Assembly: GCA_023375785.1 (NCBI GenBank)
Contig: SZWC01007384.1
Location: 92,285 to 128,762, forward strand
Origin: Penium margaritaceum
Lineage: Eukaryota; Streptophyta; Zygnematophyceae; Desmidiales; Peniaceae
Direction of reading: 5' to 3'
Length of the DNA: 36,478 nucleotides
Shown: positions 9,620 to 18,525 of the stretch, one piece after another
How the letters are laid out: every line of letters begins with the position of its first letter
How positions within the stretch are numbered: the first letter of the stretch is position 1
Translations under genes and position numbers: made by a program
Notes under the pieces: model-generated
What the model was told of the DNA's origin: nothing
Databases searched by the model: none
Seen by the model: only the letters and a program-made list of their open reading frames with translations

Positions 9620-10927
9620 TGTTGTGTGGACCTCGACCTGACGCGATGTCATGGGAGATGCATGGCGACGCCCATGCGCTCCTGTGAGCATCTACAGCAT
9701 CTGGCGTGTGGCTCATGCTACGTGCTTGCACAGCTGCATATGGATGGTAGCACACTATTGGTCGAGACCCGGACACTTCGTAGGTTGTACCAGTGTCCCG
9801 AGGAGATCATGTGATCGTGTGTCTTGGTGTGTGGCTATACTGCGTGTGGCATGTGTATGTGAGCTGGGTCGCTCTTAGTTGTCGAGACCCGGACATGTGG
9901 TGAGTTGCATCCATGTTACGAGGAGATCCTCCCATGATCCTGTATTTGGATGATGATGCTATTGTGTTGGATTGCTCGTAGCGGTCGAGACCCGGGCACT
10001 GGTACCGCCAGTGTCACAAGGAGACCATCTTGTCGTCTGACATGTGTATGATGTGCATTACACTGGTTTGTGTGCTTGTACACCACTCCTCTCATGATCG
10101 AGACCCAGAAACTTGGTGGGATGTGCGAGTGTCTAGGGAGACCTTAGATGGGTAGCAGATGAGTGTGGTTGAAAGGTGCTAATTGTGGTTTGGCATACAT
10201 CATTGTTCGTTGCCTTTGTTCATTTCCTCTCGCGAGGACGGCTATGTCAGCCAGGGAGAGTGTTGGTTTGTGTGGCTTCCACCCGTCTCAACTGGCACTG
10301 ATGCATCATCCATATACCCACATTGGCGGTATATGGTAGAGGAGGGCATGACGACATGACGGGCCTCCGGATTGTATCGAGACTTATCCAGCACCTACGA
10401 CAGTGCCGACGAGACGCGGTTGATGCGTTCCAGCAGCCCTGTGGGCTTGTCGGGTGCTAGGAGATTTTTCTCAGTAGGTTAAGACCCGTGCACCCGGTAG
10501 ACTGTACCGGTGCGACGAGGAGACCCGGTGGCTGTACTAGCGCCTCCGATGTTTGGAAAGCCGTGTGTGATGTCTGGATGTTGATTCTGGGATTTTCTGG
10601 CACTGCTCTTATTTTATCGGTGGTCGAGACCCGGGCACTCGGAGAGCTCTTCCGGTGCCTTGAGGAGACCACCATCATTGTTATAGAGATGTACCCAGTG
10701 TGTGTTTTCCCCGCTGACTCATTTGGGTTCAGCGGGGGTGATGGGGCCCGGTGCGGCTAGCTGCCGGCGCCCCTACTTAAGCCCGTTAGGGGATCATTTG
10801 TACCTCCTCCTTGTTCTTTTATATTCAGCATTCCAGACTTAGCCAAATTCTTGCCGTCTTGCATCACACTCGCACACAGAGCTCATGTTCGTTTTTGCAT
10901 GGACCTGCATGCCCTAAGATGTTTCCA
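9620..10927 (+). mobile_element. Element C 3' LTR
   Basis: Begins TGTTGTG after a polypurine tract and ends TTTCCA at 10927. Its last ~540 bp align with the block in front of the PBS at 5865, which identifies the two as an LTR pair. If the start at 9620 is right, the LTR is 1308 bp; with the alternative start at 10261 it is 667 bp. It contains an array of degenerate GGTCGAGACCC-type motifs and a TA-rich TTTTATATTC at about 10828 that may serve as a TATA box. There is no coding sequence. Confidence 0.6.
9761..10671 (+). repeat. Spaced array of a ~45-nt degenerate motif in the element C LTR
   Basis: Six copies begin at 9761, 9881, 9984, 10096, 10477 and 10622. Two more lie in the 5' LTR at 5441 and 5585. 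Each has a GGTCGAGACCC-like head, a variable middle of about 15-25 nt and a GTGTC-CGAGGAGACC-like tail. Spacing is about 103-145 bp, except for one gap of about 380 bp. The head is a near-dyad (GGTC...GACC) and resembles the tRNA B-box word GWTCRANNC; the copy at 10096 fits it exactly. Confidence 0.7.
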
Positions 10928-10933
10928 ATTACG

Positions 10934-11694
10934 GCAAGATCTGACGCTGCTAGAGTGTCTTCCGTTGGAGCCGACGCACGCTGAAGCCTACTCGCAGTTC
11001 GCTGGAGCCTCCTCTCGACGACGACGTGCTCAGCTCCATCAGCAGGCCTCCTTGGCGGTCGGGCCGCCGGCAGTCACTGCCACCACAGATGTTGTCTGCA
11101 TGCGTCAGCCGCTGGATCTGACTGTATCGTTGCGTCTAGGTATCATGATCTGCCTAGGGTCCATGTCTTCTGTTGCGTGGCACTGTTTGACATCATGGAC
11201 CATCGTAGGCACTGCTTGGGCTCAGGCAGCCATACCTCTTTGCTGCTATTTTTCTAGATGATTCTGACCGCACGACTGCGTTTGCAGCGCCGGTATTTTG
11301 GTATGGTCCAGTTTTCAGGCAAAACGGACGACGCCCAGGTTTTGGGTTGTCGGCCGTCTGGCAAGGTTCACCAAGAAAACCCAGCCTGCTAGAAAATAGG
11401 TCTAGGACTATTTTTTGATTGGCTGGTTAGCTGAGTAACAAGTTCTACAGAGCTGGGGGAGGAGCTACAACTTGGAGGGGTCTCTCATTGTTGCTCATTC
11501 TTCATTCCTAAGCACTCACTTTCACTTTTCGGCTGCTTTCTGGCATTAGCACTCGCGTGCACGTTTCCAGAAATTCCAAACTTAGACTCTTGAGCAGGAG
11601 ACTGAGGGGGCAGCAGACTTAAGCAACCAGCGTGGAAGCCCGCACGTTGCATGAACAACGCTTCTACCCCAACCTGCTGCCTAGATATTCCTTT
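10934..11694 (+). mobile_element. LTR-like block X of element B
   Basis: Aligns with 4604-5340 of element A, including the reverse CCAAT word GATTGGCTGG (about 11416), the GAGCTGGGGG stretch and the CTGCTGCCTAG end. It lies at the 5' side of B while the matching block lies at the 3' side of A, as expected for LTRs of the same family. It starts within a few bases of the end of the element C LTR, so its 5' end is probably cut. A frame 10851-11261 is open, and the two copies differ by codon-compatible changes at its start; a coding origin is the alternative. Confidence 0.55.
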
Positions 11695-11728
11695 CTTGTA
11701 CGCCAGTAGCAGAAGACTGGCGTACAAG
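11695..11728. other. Perfect 13-bp inverted repeat (hairpin)
   Basis: CTTGTACGCCAGT and its exact reverse complement ACTGGCGTACAAG are separated by the eight bases AGCAGAAG. It lies just behind the LTR-like block of B, where a primer-binding site would be expected. No tRNA-complementary sequence is visible there. Confidence 0.85.
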
Positions 11729-13130
11729 TGCCAGACAACGCTAGTGGACCCCCATATGCGCCAGTGCAGGGGAAATTCTGCTGGATTTCTTCTGGCAACA
11801 TTGTCTCGCCTGGTGGTGACATCATATTTTTTCCCACGGCCACTGGGCCAGGGGAAATGCTGCTGGATTTTTTTTGGCAGCACTGACCCCCACGCGTGAC
11901 GCGAGGAGGTTAGCGGCAAACCACATCCGACACCTACGGGCGACGACCTAGGTGTAGTGACTGGCACCAGCGAGCAACAGCAGCAGCCTGCAACAATAGC
12001 AACGGCACGCAATAGCAGCGAGTAGTGGCAACAGCAGCCAACAACAGGAGCAACCGGTAGCAGTAGTAGCTTGCAGCAGCTCGCAGCACTAGGAGTAGCC
12101 GACAGCAGCAGTAGCTTGTAGCAGCAGCAGCAGCTCGAAGCAGCAAGCAGTAGCGGCGGCCAGCAGCAGCAGCTCATAGCAGTAGCAGCAGCGGGAGCGA
12201 GCAGCAACAGCAGCAAGCTGCAGTACCCAGAGTAACAAGCAGCAACAAGCAACAACAATAGCAGCATGAGCGAGTTGTAGCCGAAAGCAGCCGGTAGCAG
12301 CTGTTGCTGCTCGTAGCCTGGAGCTCGCCGCGAGCGGCGTGCTGCAAGCAACGAGCCTGGTGCTCACTGCGAGTAGCGGACTGCGGGCAGTGAGTAGCGA
12401 GCTCGCTGCTCGCAGCCCGCTGCCCACAGCAAGCAGCGAAGCTCGTTGTGCCAGACAAAAACGGAAAAAAAGGCAAAAAATAATTCCCTCACCTTAGCAG
12501 CAACTGCCATAGCTACTACAGGAGCCATAGAAGCCGTAGCAGCACGTAGCAGCAGTGGCAGAAGCAGCAGCACGAGCAGCAACAACTGCAACAGCAACTA
12601 CAGCAGCAGTAGTTGCTGCTGCCATAGCAGCCACAGCAGCAGCAGCAGCTGCTGCAATAATAGCTGCAACAGCAGAAGTAGCAGCGACAAGAAGCAGCAA
12701 CGGTAGCAACTGCAGCAGTAGGGGAATCAACAACATTAGCTGTTGCAGTTGTGTAGCAGCGGCCCCAACAACGGCCGCTGCTGATGTCAGCATCCAGCCG
12801 CTGATATCACTATTGACGTCATTGCTGACATCATCAACAAAGAAAGAAAGAAAAGATAAAAAACAAAAAAACAAAGAAAACAAAGAGAGTAAAGCCCACG
12901 GCTAATAGCCCCAGTGGGGACGGGTCCTCCTCTGTCGTGGGGACCCCCAAGGGGGATACCCCCCCTCTTCTTATAGCAGCTGCAAGAGCTGCAGCAGCAC
13001 CAGTAGCAATAGGAGTAGTAGTAGGAGCAGCAACAATAGCAGTACCAGGTGCAACAGCAGCTACAACAGCAGTAGCAGCTGCTGTAGCAGTAGTAGCCCA
13101 TAGGCGTCGTCGTCGGCACCTCTGACCCCC
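11729..13130 (+). other. Element B leader: direct repeats, trinucleotide tract, octamer cluster
   Basis: Two similar ~37-bp segments (11767-11803 and 11849-11885; shared core CTGCTGGATTT) lie 82 bp apart. From about 11960 to 12780 and from 12965 to 13095 the DNA is a mosaic of GCA, GTA, ACA and GCT triplets. Between these blocks are four palindromic octamers (12782-12833), an A-rich stretch (12835-12895) and a C5AAG5 hairpin near 12944. Long frames on both strands here are triplet shadows coding Ala, Ser, Cys or Leu runs, so no gene is called. Confidence 0.6.
12782..12833. promoter_or_regulatory. Cluster of four TGA(C/T)(A/G)TCA octamers
   Basis: TGATGTCA (12782), TGATATCA (12802), TGACGTCA (12814) and TGACATCA (12826) lie within 52 bp, with start spacings of 20, 12 and 12 bp. 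The outer two belong to an exact 11-bp inverted repeat (12782-12792 and 12823-12833). TGACGTCA is the classic bZIP/CRE palindrome. Another TGACATCA lies at 11817. A regulatory role in the element leader is an inference. Confidence 0.55.
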
Positions 13131-13379
13131 TGACTGCCATTCTGCAAAAGCTCGCCGCCTTGACGCTGCTGCTTGCAGCACTGTACCCACTGGCCTCACA
13201 GACTGCCACTAGTATCCCTCCGCCATTGTTTCCTCCTGGGCATGCCAGCCCCACTGTGTCTTCTCCCACGCATTACTTGGCACAGCGGCAGACTTGGCGT
13301 GAGCGGCAGACAGTGACTGCCATCCTTGCCCCACTCTGGGCGCCAGCCGCAGGCAAAAGGACTTTGAGACACCGCCCCC

Positions 13380-14352
13380 GCCGCTTCAGGCCGGCGAGCA
13401 GTTCCAGAGTTGGGAGCTCAGCTTCCACATCTGGACGTAGTGTGAGGGTCTGAGGGCATACTACACCCTGCCGTACGACTCCATCAAGGCCGACCAGCTG
13501 TATGACGCCGGTCGCGCCATACGCGCCCTTGTCCCTGTCGCTCCTCCGGCTTCCCGCCTGGCCCTAGAGCCTTTCCTTGGTGACTTTACCAATGGCGGCA
13601 CCCCAGACCCTACAGGCGCGTGGCACGTCCTCACTCGTCCCCATTGCCTGTCTAGCGAGATTGAGACCAGTGGTCTGCTACGGGAGTTCAACTCCCTGCA
13701 CATTGGGGAGATTAAGACAATCACCTCATAGTGGCAGCGGACTGAGGACATCCTCCGTCGCCTAGGCACCTCTACTCTACCCCCTCTGGCCAAGCTCCTT
13801 ATCATCAAGCGTGGTGCCACCGGCGCGTATGCGGACGTCTCCCTCCACTAATCCCAGGATGTCCTCTCCACCATGGAGGCCTTGGGCACCCTCTTGCCCT
13901 GAGCATATGAGCTCTTCCTCAGGATTGAGGAAGCTCACCTAGTCTCTCGTTTCCAATGCACTGAGGTCCTCGCCTCCCCTGCCATTGCTTCCGCGGCTGT
14001 CTCTTCTCCCGCAACCGCTTCCTGCACCAGATCCTCGTCGGTGGGGAATAAGAAGCACAGGGGTAAGAAGGGCAAGGGTCAGCAACACCAGCAGCAGTCG
14101 ACTGGGTCCATTAGTTGCTCTGTCTGCCACAACTGTGGCCAACCAGGGCACGGGTGGTACACGTGCCCGCTGCCAAAGGACGAGGAACATGTCATCGCCA
14201 CCATGCGTTGCCAGCGGGAGCGTCGTATTGCCTCTGCCGCCGTAGTTGTCGCCGCCCCTGATGCCTCGACTCCGTCCACTAGCTCGACTCCTCCGATCAC
14301 GACACCGGTCCCGCCGATGCCAGCTCCTCAGCAGTATCATCCACAGCTGTAG
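13380..14352 (+). pseudogene. Element B gag with zinc knuckle
   Basis: One frame (for example the Met codon at 14041) can be followed from about 13390 to TAG at 14350-14352, with stops near 13437, 13728, 13849 and 13900. The N-terminal part looks like the copia capsid region (YYTLPYDSIKADQLYDAG, LLREFNSLHIGEI, ILRRLGTSTLPPLAKLL). Then follows a basic stretch (KKHRGKKGKG) and an intact zinc knuckle CHNCGQPGHGWYTC (C-X2-C-X4-H-X4-C) at 14125-14166. Gag forms the virus-like particle and packages element RNA. Element A must have had the same gag to the left of this window. Several stops fall where CAG is plausible. Confidence 0.85.
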
Positions 14353-15180
14353 GTGCCCTCATTCCCTTCACCAAGGCAGTCCTCCTTCTATCTGGGCTCA
14401 GGCGTCATCACTTCGCACTCAATCTACACTCCCGGGCCGTCCACGCACGAGCGTCAGCTGGAGCAGTTCATTGCCCTTCAGCTTGGCTTGCCTCGCCTTC
14501 CCCCCCATGGAAGTGAGAGTTGCGTCACCTCTTGCTCGTCCCCATTCCCCTGCATGACTGAGCTTGAGCTACAGTCCTGTCCTACTTCCTCGTCTATCTT
14601 GCCATCTTGTGCGATCTCCTCTGTCCCCCTTCGTGACGACGTTGCGTGGCTTGATGATTGGTAATCTCGGTTCGTGACCCTTCCACCGCGTCCACGTCTC
14701 TCGCTTGCTGCCATGTGACTGTCAGTGACCTGGCGAAACCGGACCAGGGCCCTGCCGAGACCTCGATCATCGACTCTGGAGCCACGCATCACATGACGGC
14801 CTCTCGTGAGGCCTTTAGTTTGGTTGGTCCTGTTGGCGATGTATCCGAGGTCTGGACGGGCTCCGGATAGGTGTAACCCATCCGTGCTGTCGGCGTCATT
14901 CGTTTCCGTGGTCCTGCCGGTGATATCTTCTTGACAATGTCCTCTTCTTCCCAGGTCTTGAGCTCAGCCTTCTGTCCGTCACTGCCCTTGACCGCATGAG
15001 CATGGACGTTGTGTACTCGTGTGGTGTTGGTACTGTGTCGTTGCATCCGTCCGGTCTTGTCGTTCTGCACGCCACTACCCGTGGCAACCTGTGGCACGTA
15101 CCTCATGTGTTCTCCTCTCCTTCCGTCCCCTCCTCGTTGGTCGCTACAGGCCATGTGAACCGGAGAATTTCCCTCTCTCA
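14353..15180 (+). pseudogene. Element B protease region
   Basis: Aligns with 1-790 of element A. The catalytic motif IIDSGATHHMTAS (about 14765-14805) is intact, unlike in A. Stops are present: TAA at about 14662, where A has CAG (Trp-Gln-Ser context), and TAG near 14868. A frame change follows near 14930, where one base of the A reading is missing. At about 15157 roughly 110 bp present in A (about 760-870) are missing. The lost part holds the His pair of the pre-integrase zinc segment. Confidence 0.82.
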
Positions 15181-16010
15181 TGCCCCATAGAGTGCATTGA
15201 TTGCACTCAGGGCAAGATGCACCGGTCCACATACCCTTTGTACTCCGCCTGTGCATCCGCCCCTCAAGACCTGGTCCATTCCGATGTCATGGGTCCTCTC
15301 CCTACCGAGTCTGTCGGAGAGCACAACCGCCATATCCTCACCCTCACGGATGACTACTCTCACTATCGTTGGGTCTTCTGCCTTCGGCAGAAGAGCGATG
15401 TCGCCCATGCCATTTAGGACTGACTTGTCCGTGCGGAGTGCGATTGTGGTCGATCTCTTCACCGCTTTCGCTCCGATTGCGGTGGTGAGTACATGGGCTA
15501 GACCACGATTTTTCTTGCCTCCCACGTTATCCGCCACGAGATGTCTGTGCCCTACACGCCTGCCTAAAACGACGTCCCCCAATGGTGGAACCGTACCATG
15601 GCTGACGCCGTCCGCACCATACGGGTTGCGTCTGGCCTCTCCAATGGCTTCTACTTTGAAGCCATGGCCTACATGACGTGGGTCTGGAATCGAATTCCCC
15701 ACAAACCCTTTCACCGTCAGTCCACACCGTACCAACACTGGTACGGTCAGGAGCTGACCTCCGCCTGCCTTGGGTCTGGGGCTGTGTGGCAATTGTGTGG
15801 CTGCCCGCCCCGCACCAGGACGGCAAGCTCGCCCCCCGCGGGCGTCCTTGTACCTTTCTTGGTGTCTCTCGTTAGTCCAAGGCTTGGCGCTTCTGGGATC
15901 CCTCCCGACACTGCATCGTCGAGTCCCGCGATCTTGTTCGCTCTAGCTCGTTGGTGTCCCTCCCATTGCCTGGGGGAGTGGTGAGTCCATCCTCTGTCCT
16001 GTCGCTTCGG
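15180..16010 (+). pseudogene. Element B integrase
   Basis: Begins with CIDCTQGKMHRSTYP, then HSDVMGPLPTES (first Asp), YSHYRWVFCLRQKSD and SDCGGEYMG (second Asp; Cys replaces the usual Asn). The NGVAER position reads NDVPQW, so the catalytic Glu is lost. Stops are TAG and TGA near 15416-15424, TAG near 15499 and TAA near 15565 (A has CAG at that place). The frame 15598-15984 continues into MADAVRTIRVASGL and MAYMTWVWNRIPHKPF, better preserved than in A. A frame change comes before the GKLAPRG segment (about 15823). The protein could not be made from this copy. Confidence 0.85.
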
Positions 16011-16029
16011 GGTGGCACATCACTTCGTC

Positions 16030-16510
16030 TCTCCGAGCTAACAGCCCCTGTCGCGCCCGCTAGCCCCTCCGGGCCAGCAGCCCCAGTCGCGCCCATTGGC
16101 CCCTCCGAGCCAGCAGCCCAAGTCGTGTCCACTAGTTCCTCCGAGCCAGCAGCCCCAGTTGTATCCACTTGTCCCTCCGGGCCAGCCGCCCTAGTCGCGT
16201 CTACTGGTCCCTCCGGGCTTGCCGTTCCAGTCGTGTCCACTGGTCCCTCTGGAGCAGCCGCCTCAGTCACATCCACTGGTCCCTCTGGGCTAGCCGCCCT
16301 AGTCGTGTCCATTGGTCTCTCCGGGCCAACCGCCCCACTTGCGTCCACTGATCCCTCCAGACCAGCCGTCCCAGTCGCGCCCGCCGGCCCCTCTGGGCCG
16401 GCGGCCCCAGTTGCGTCCGCTTGCCCCTCCGGGACAGCAGCCCCAGTCGCGTCCGCTGGTCCCTCCGGGCTAGCAATTCCAGCCGCCTCCGCCGGCCCGT
16501 CAGACTCAGT
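16030..16510 (+). repeat. 36-bp linker minisatellite of element B
   Basis: About thirteen in-frame copies of the unit coding PAAPVASTGPSG-like peptides, homologous to 1770-2180 but with a different copy number (about thirteen against eleven) and more Thr variants. All length differences between the two arrays are multiples of 36 bp, so change is by whole units. Confidence 0.88.
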
Positions 16511-16548
16511 GCTATTTCCTGCCCTGCCGTGCTACATGCGTGTCCGAG

Positions 16549-17014
16549 AGCAGCGTATTCTGCCTCAGCCGTGGACACCAAAACATAATCCTGCTTCATG
16601 CTTGCCCATGAGATGGCACCGCCATTCAAGATGCACACGTATCCAGAGGTGGATATCCGATCGTCAAGATTTCCTCCCCAGTCGGCGTCTGTATAGCACT
16701 TCAGGCGGAGGGGGACCGTACCTTCTTGGCCTCCAATGACAAGGCCCATGTGACGTGTCTTGTGTAGGTAGTGGAAGATGCGCTTGACTGCATGTCAATG
16801 TTGTGGCCCTGGGTTGGCCACAAACCTGCTCACTTGTCCCACAGCACAGCAGATGTCCGGACAAGTACCTACCATGGCGTACATGATGCTACCCACTACG
16901 GACTAGTAGGGGATGTCTTGCATCTCCCTTCGTTCTGCTTCATTGCTTGGCGACATTGAGGCCTTCATTTTTGCATCGGTTGTCGTTGGGGTGCTGACAG
17001 GTTTGCAGTCTTCC
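16549..17014 (-). pseudogene. Element D RNase H and RT tail, truncated
   Basis: Minus-strand reading shows CYTDADWGGNLDDRISTSGY (catalytic Asp), ILNGGAISW and STAEAEYAAL (catalytic Glu), after which the copia similarity ends at the junction with B. Before it, toward the RT, are GSIMYAMVGTCPDICCAVG and HYLHKTRHMGLV with a few stops (near 16803 and 16903). The last catalytic Asp (usually in a CDN motif) lies beyond the break and is absent. Confidence 0.82.
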
Positions 17015-17580
17015 ATGTGCTAGCGCTTCAGTACCTCACCGATGTATTTGGTTTGGTTGAGTTCGATGGTGCCTGCTGCTCGGTTGCGGTGGATGGCGAT
17101 CCCAAGGTAGTACTTGAGAGGACCCATGTCCTTCATTTTGAACCTTTTTCTGAGGTCAGACTTCAACTCATCGAGCAGCTCAAACAAAGAAGAGCAGATG
17201 ATAAGATCATCCACGTACATTACAATGAGCATCAGCCCACTCCCATCATCGCGCACATATATGCTCAGATCATTCTGGCAATGTGCAAAGGAGAGACCGG
17301 TCATGAAACCGTCCATCTCTTTGTACCATATCCTTTGGTCCTGTTTCAGCCCATAGAGCCCTTTCACCAACTTGCACACCTTACCCTTGGGAGCTTTGAC
17401 TCCTTTGGGCACCTCCATCAGCACTTCTTTGTGGAGCTTCCCATAGAGGAAAGCTGGTGTGACGTCAATCTGGTGTATCTCCAGGTTCTTTGCAGCTATG
17501 ATGGCAAGGAGAGATCGGATGGAGGCAAAGGTCATGACGGGCGCAAACGTCTTGTCGTACTCAGAGCCCGATCATTGAGA
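17015..17580 (-). pseudogene. Element D reverse transcriptase core
   Basis: The clean frame 17020-17535 holds the copia RT core: FASIRSLLAIIAAKNLEIHQ, VTPAFLYGKL (first Asp just before it in QIDV), LVKGLYGLKQDQRIWY and an intact active site MYVDDLIICS with YVDD at 17206-17217. DMGPLKYYLGI and LNQTKYIGEVLKR complete the domain. The preceding segment EYDKTFAPVM is shifted against the further upstream VVAKGF (17580-17620), so one frameshift separates them. The active site is intact, but the protein context is broken. Confidence 0.9.
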
Positions 17581-18525
17581 AAAACCCTTTGCCACTACCG
17601 TTGCCTTGAACTTTTCAATTTTTCCGTCTTGCTTCTTCTTTACTCAGTGGACCCACTTGGATCCCACCACGTGGGCCTTGTCGGGTCTATCCACCAACAC
17701 CCACGTTGTCCGTGTGGACAACAAGCTCGCGTCCATTGCCGAGGAAATGGACGCGAGCTTGTTGTCCACTGCATCTTTCCAGTTGTCCACATCCGGACCA
17801 TGCATCGCCTTCGCCATTGTAGATGGCTCTCCCTAGGCCATGCACGACCAGCTAAGGCCAGTCCCATCGTTCTTATACCACAAAGGTGCTTTCTTTGGTC
17901 GCAAACTGTGTTGGGGTGCNAACCCTTTGCCACTACCGTTGCCTTGAACTTTTCAATTTTTCCGTCTTGCTTCTTCTTTACTCAGTGGACCCACTTGGAT
18001 CCCACCACGTGGGCCTTGTCGGGTCTATCCACCAACACCCACGTTGTCCACTGCATCTTTCCAGTTGTCCACATCCGGACCATGCATCGCCTTCGCCATT
18101 GTAGATGGCTCTCCCTAGGCCATGCACGACCAGCTAAGGCCAGTCCCATCGTTCTTATACCACAAAGGTGCTTTCTTTGGTCGCAAACTGTGTTGGGGTG
18201 CTTGTCCGGCTTCTTGCTCTGGTGCTGGTGCTTCCACAGGTGGTGGTGTGTTGTCGTCGGCATCGTCGTCAGAAGTGTCGTCAGACTCCAAGTCAGAATC
18301 GGAAGCCCCGGACGCCTCGGTATCCGTATCCATTTCAGATGTTGCGTCATCCTCCGCAGCTACTCTCTCATTCCCACCACCTGATGGCAAAGCGAGCCAG
18401 TTGTTGGGTGCTTGGTCTCCGGACTCAAGAAACACTATCCACTCTCCCGCCTTGGGAGCGACAATCGGGTCCAGAAGCTCTCCCATTCTAAGGGTGCGTT
18501 CGTCAAACTCAACGTCACGGCTCCT
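17581..18525 (-). pseudogene. Element D spacer and RT N-terminus, duplicated around an N
   Basis: The minus-strand frame 18115-18663 runs from the integrase end through an acidic spacer (EMDTDTEASGASDSD, SDDTSDDDADDN) to the RT N-terminus. The motif TWVLVDRPDKAHVVGSKWVH marks the start of RT and occurs twice because 17583-17919 and 17921-18203 are copies (offset 338 at the left end) around the N at 17920. The left copy contains an extra 56-bp palindromic segment. The Asp/Ser-rich spacer is typical of plant copia elements between integrase and RT. Confidence 0.75.
17714..17769. repeat. Perfect 24-bp palindrome with 8-nt loop
   Basis: Positions 17714-17737 are the exact reverse complement of 17746-17769, around the loop GCCGAGGA. 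A further short inverted pair GTTGTCC / GGACAAC lies at 17705-17722. The second copy of this region (near 18040) lacks the 56 bp between the two GTTGTCC words. On the coding strand one arm gives the plausible RT sequence DNKLASI and the other gives residues not expected there, so the second arm looks like a fold-back insertion. Confidence 0.85.

Larger units (their letters stand above)
10934..16548 (+). mobile_element. Element B: copia element of family A, lacking reverse transcriptase
   Basis: LTR-like block X, leader, gag, protease, integrase and repeat linker follow each other on + and align with element A wherever A is present. Similarity to A ends at about 16545, in the spacer behind the repeat linker. 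The next bases belong to the RNase H of element D on the opposite strand. RT, RNase H and the 3' LTR of B are therefore absent. Many stops and some deletions make it a dead copy. Confidence 0.88.

Noticed and set aside
9761-10106. tRNA genes suggested by GGTCGAGACCC words
   Set aside because: No A box or cloverleaf at a suitable distance; only the B-box-like word is present.
11485-12906. Large frames through the leader of B (Leu/Cys-rich on -, Ala-rich on +)
   Set aside because: Triplet-repeat shadows in all frames, without any conserved motif.
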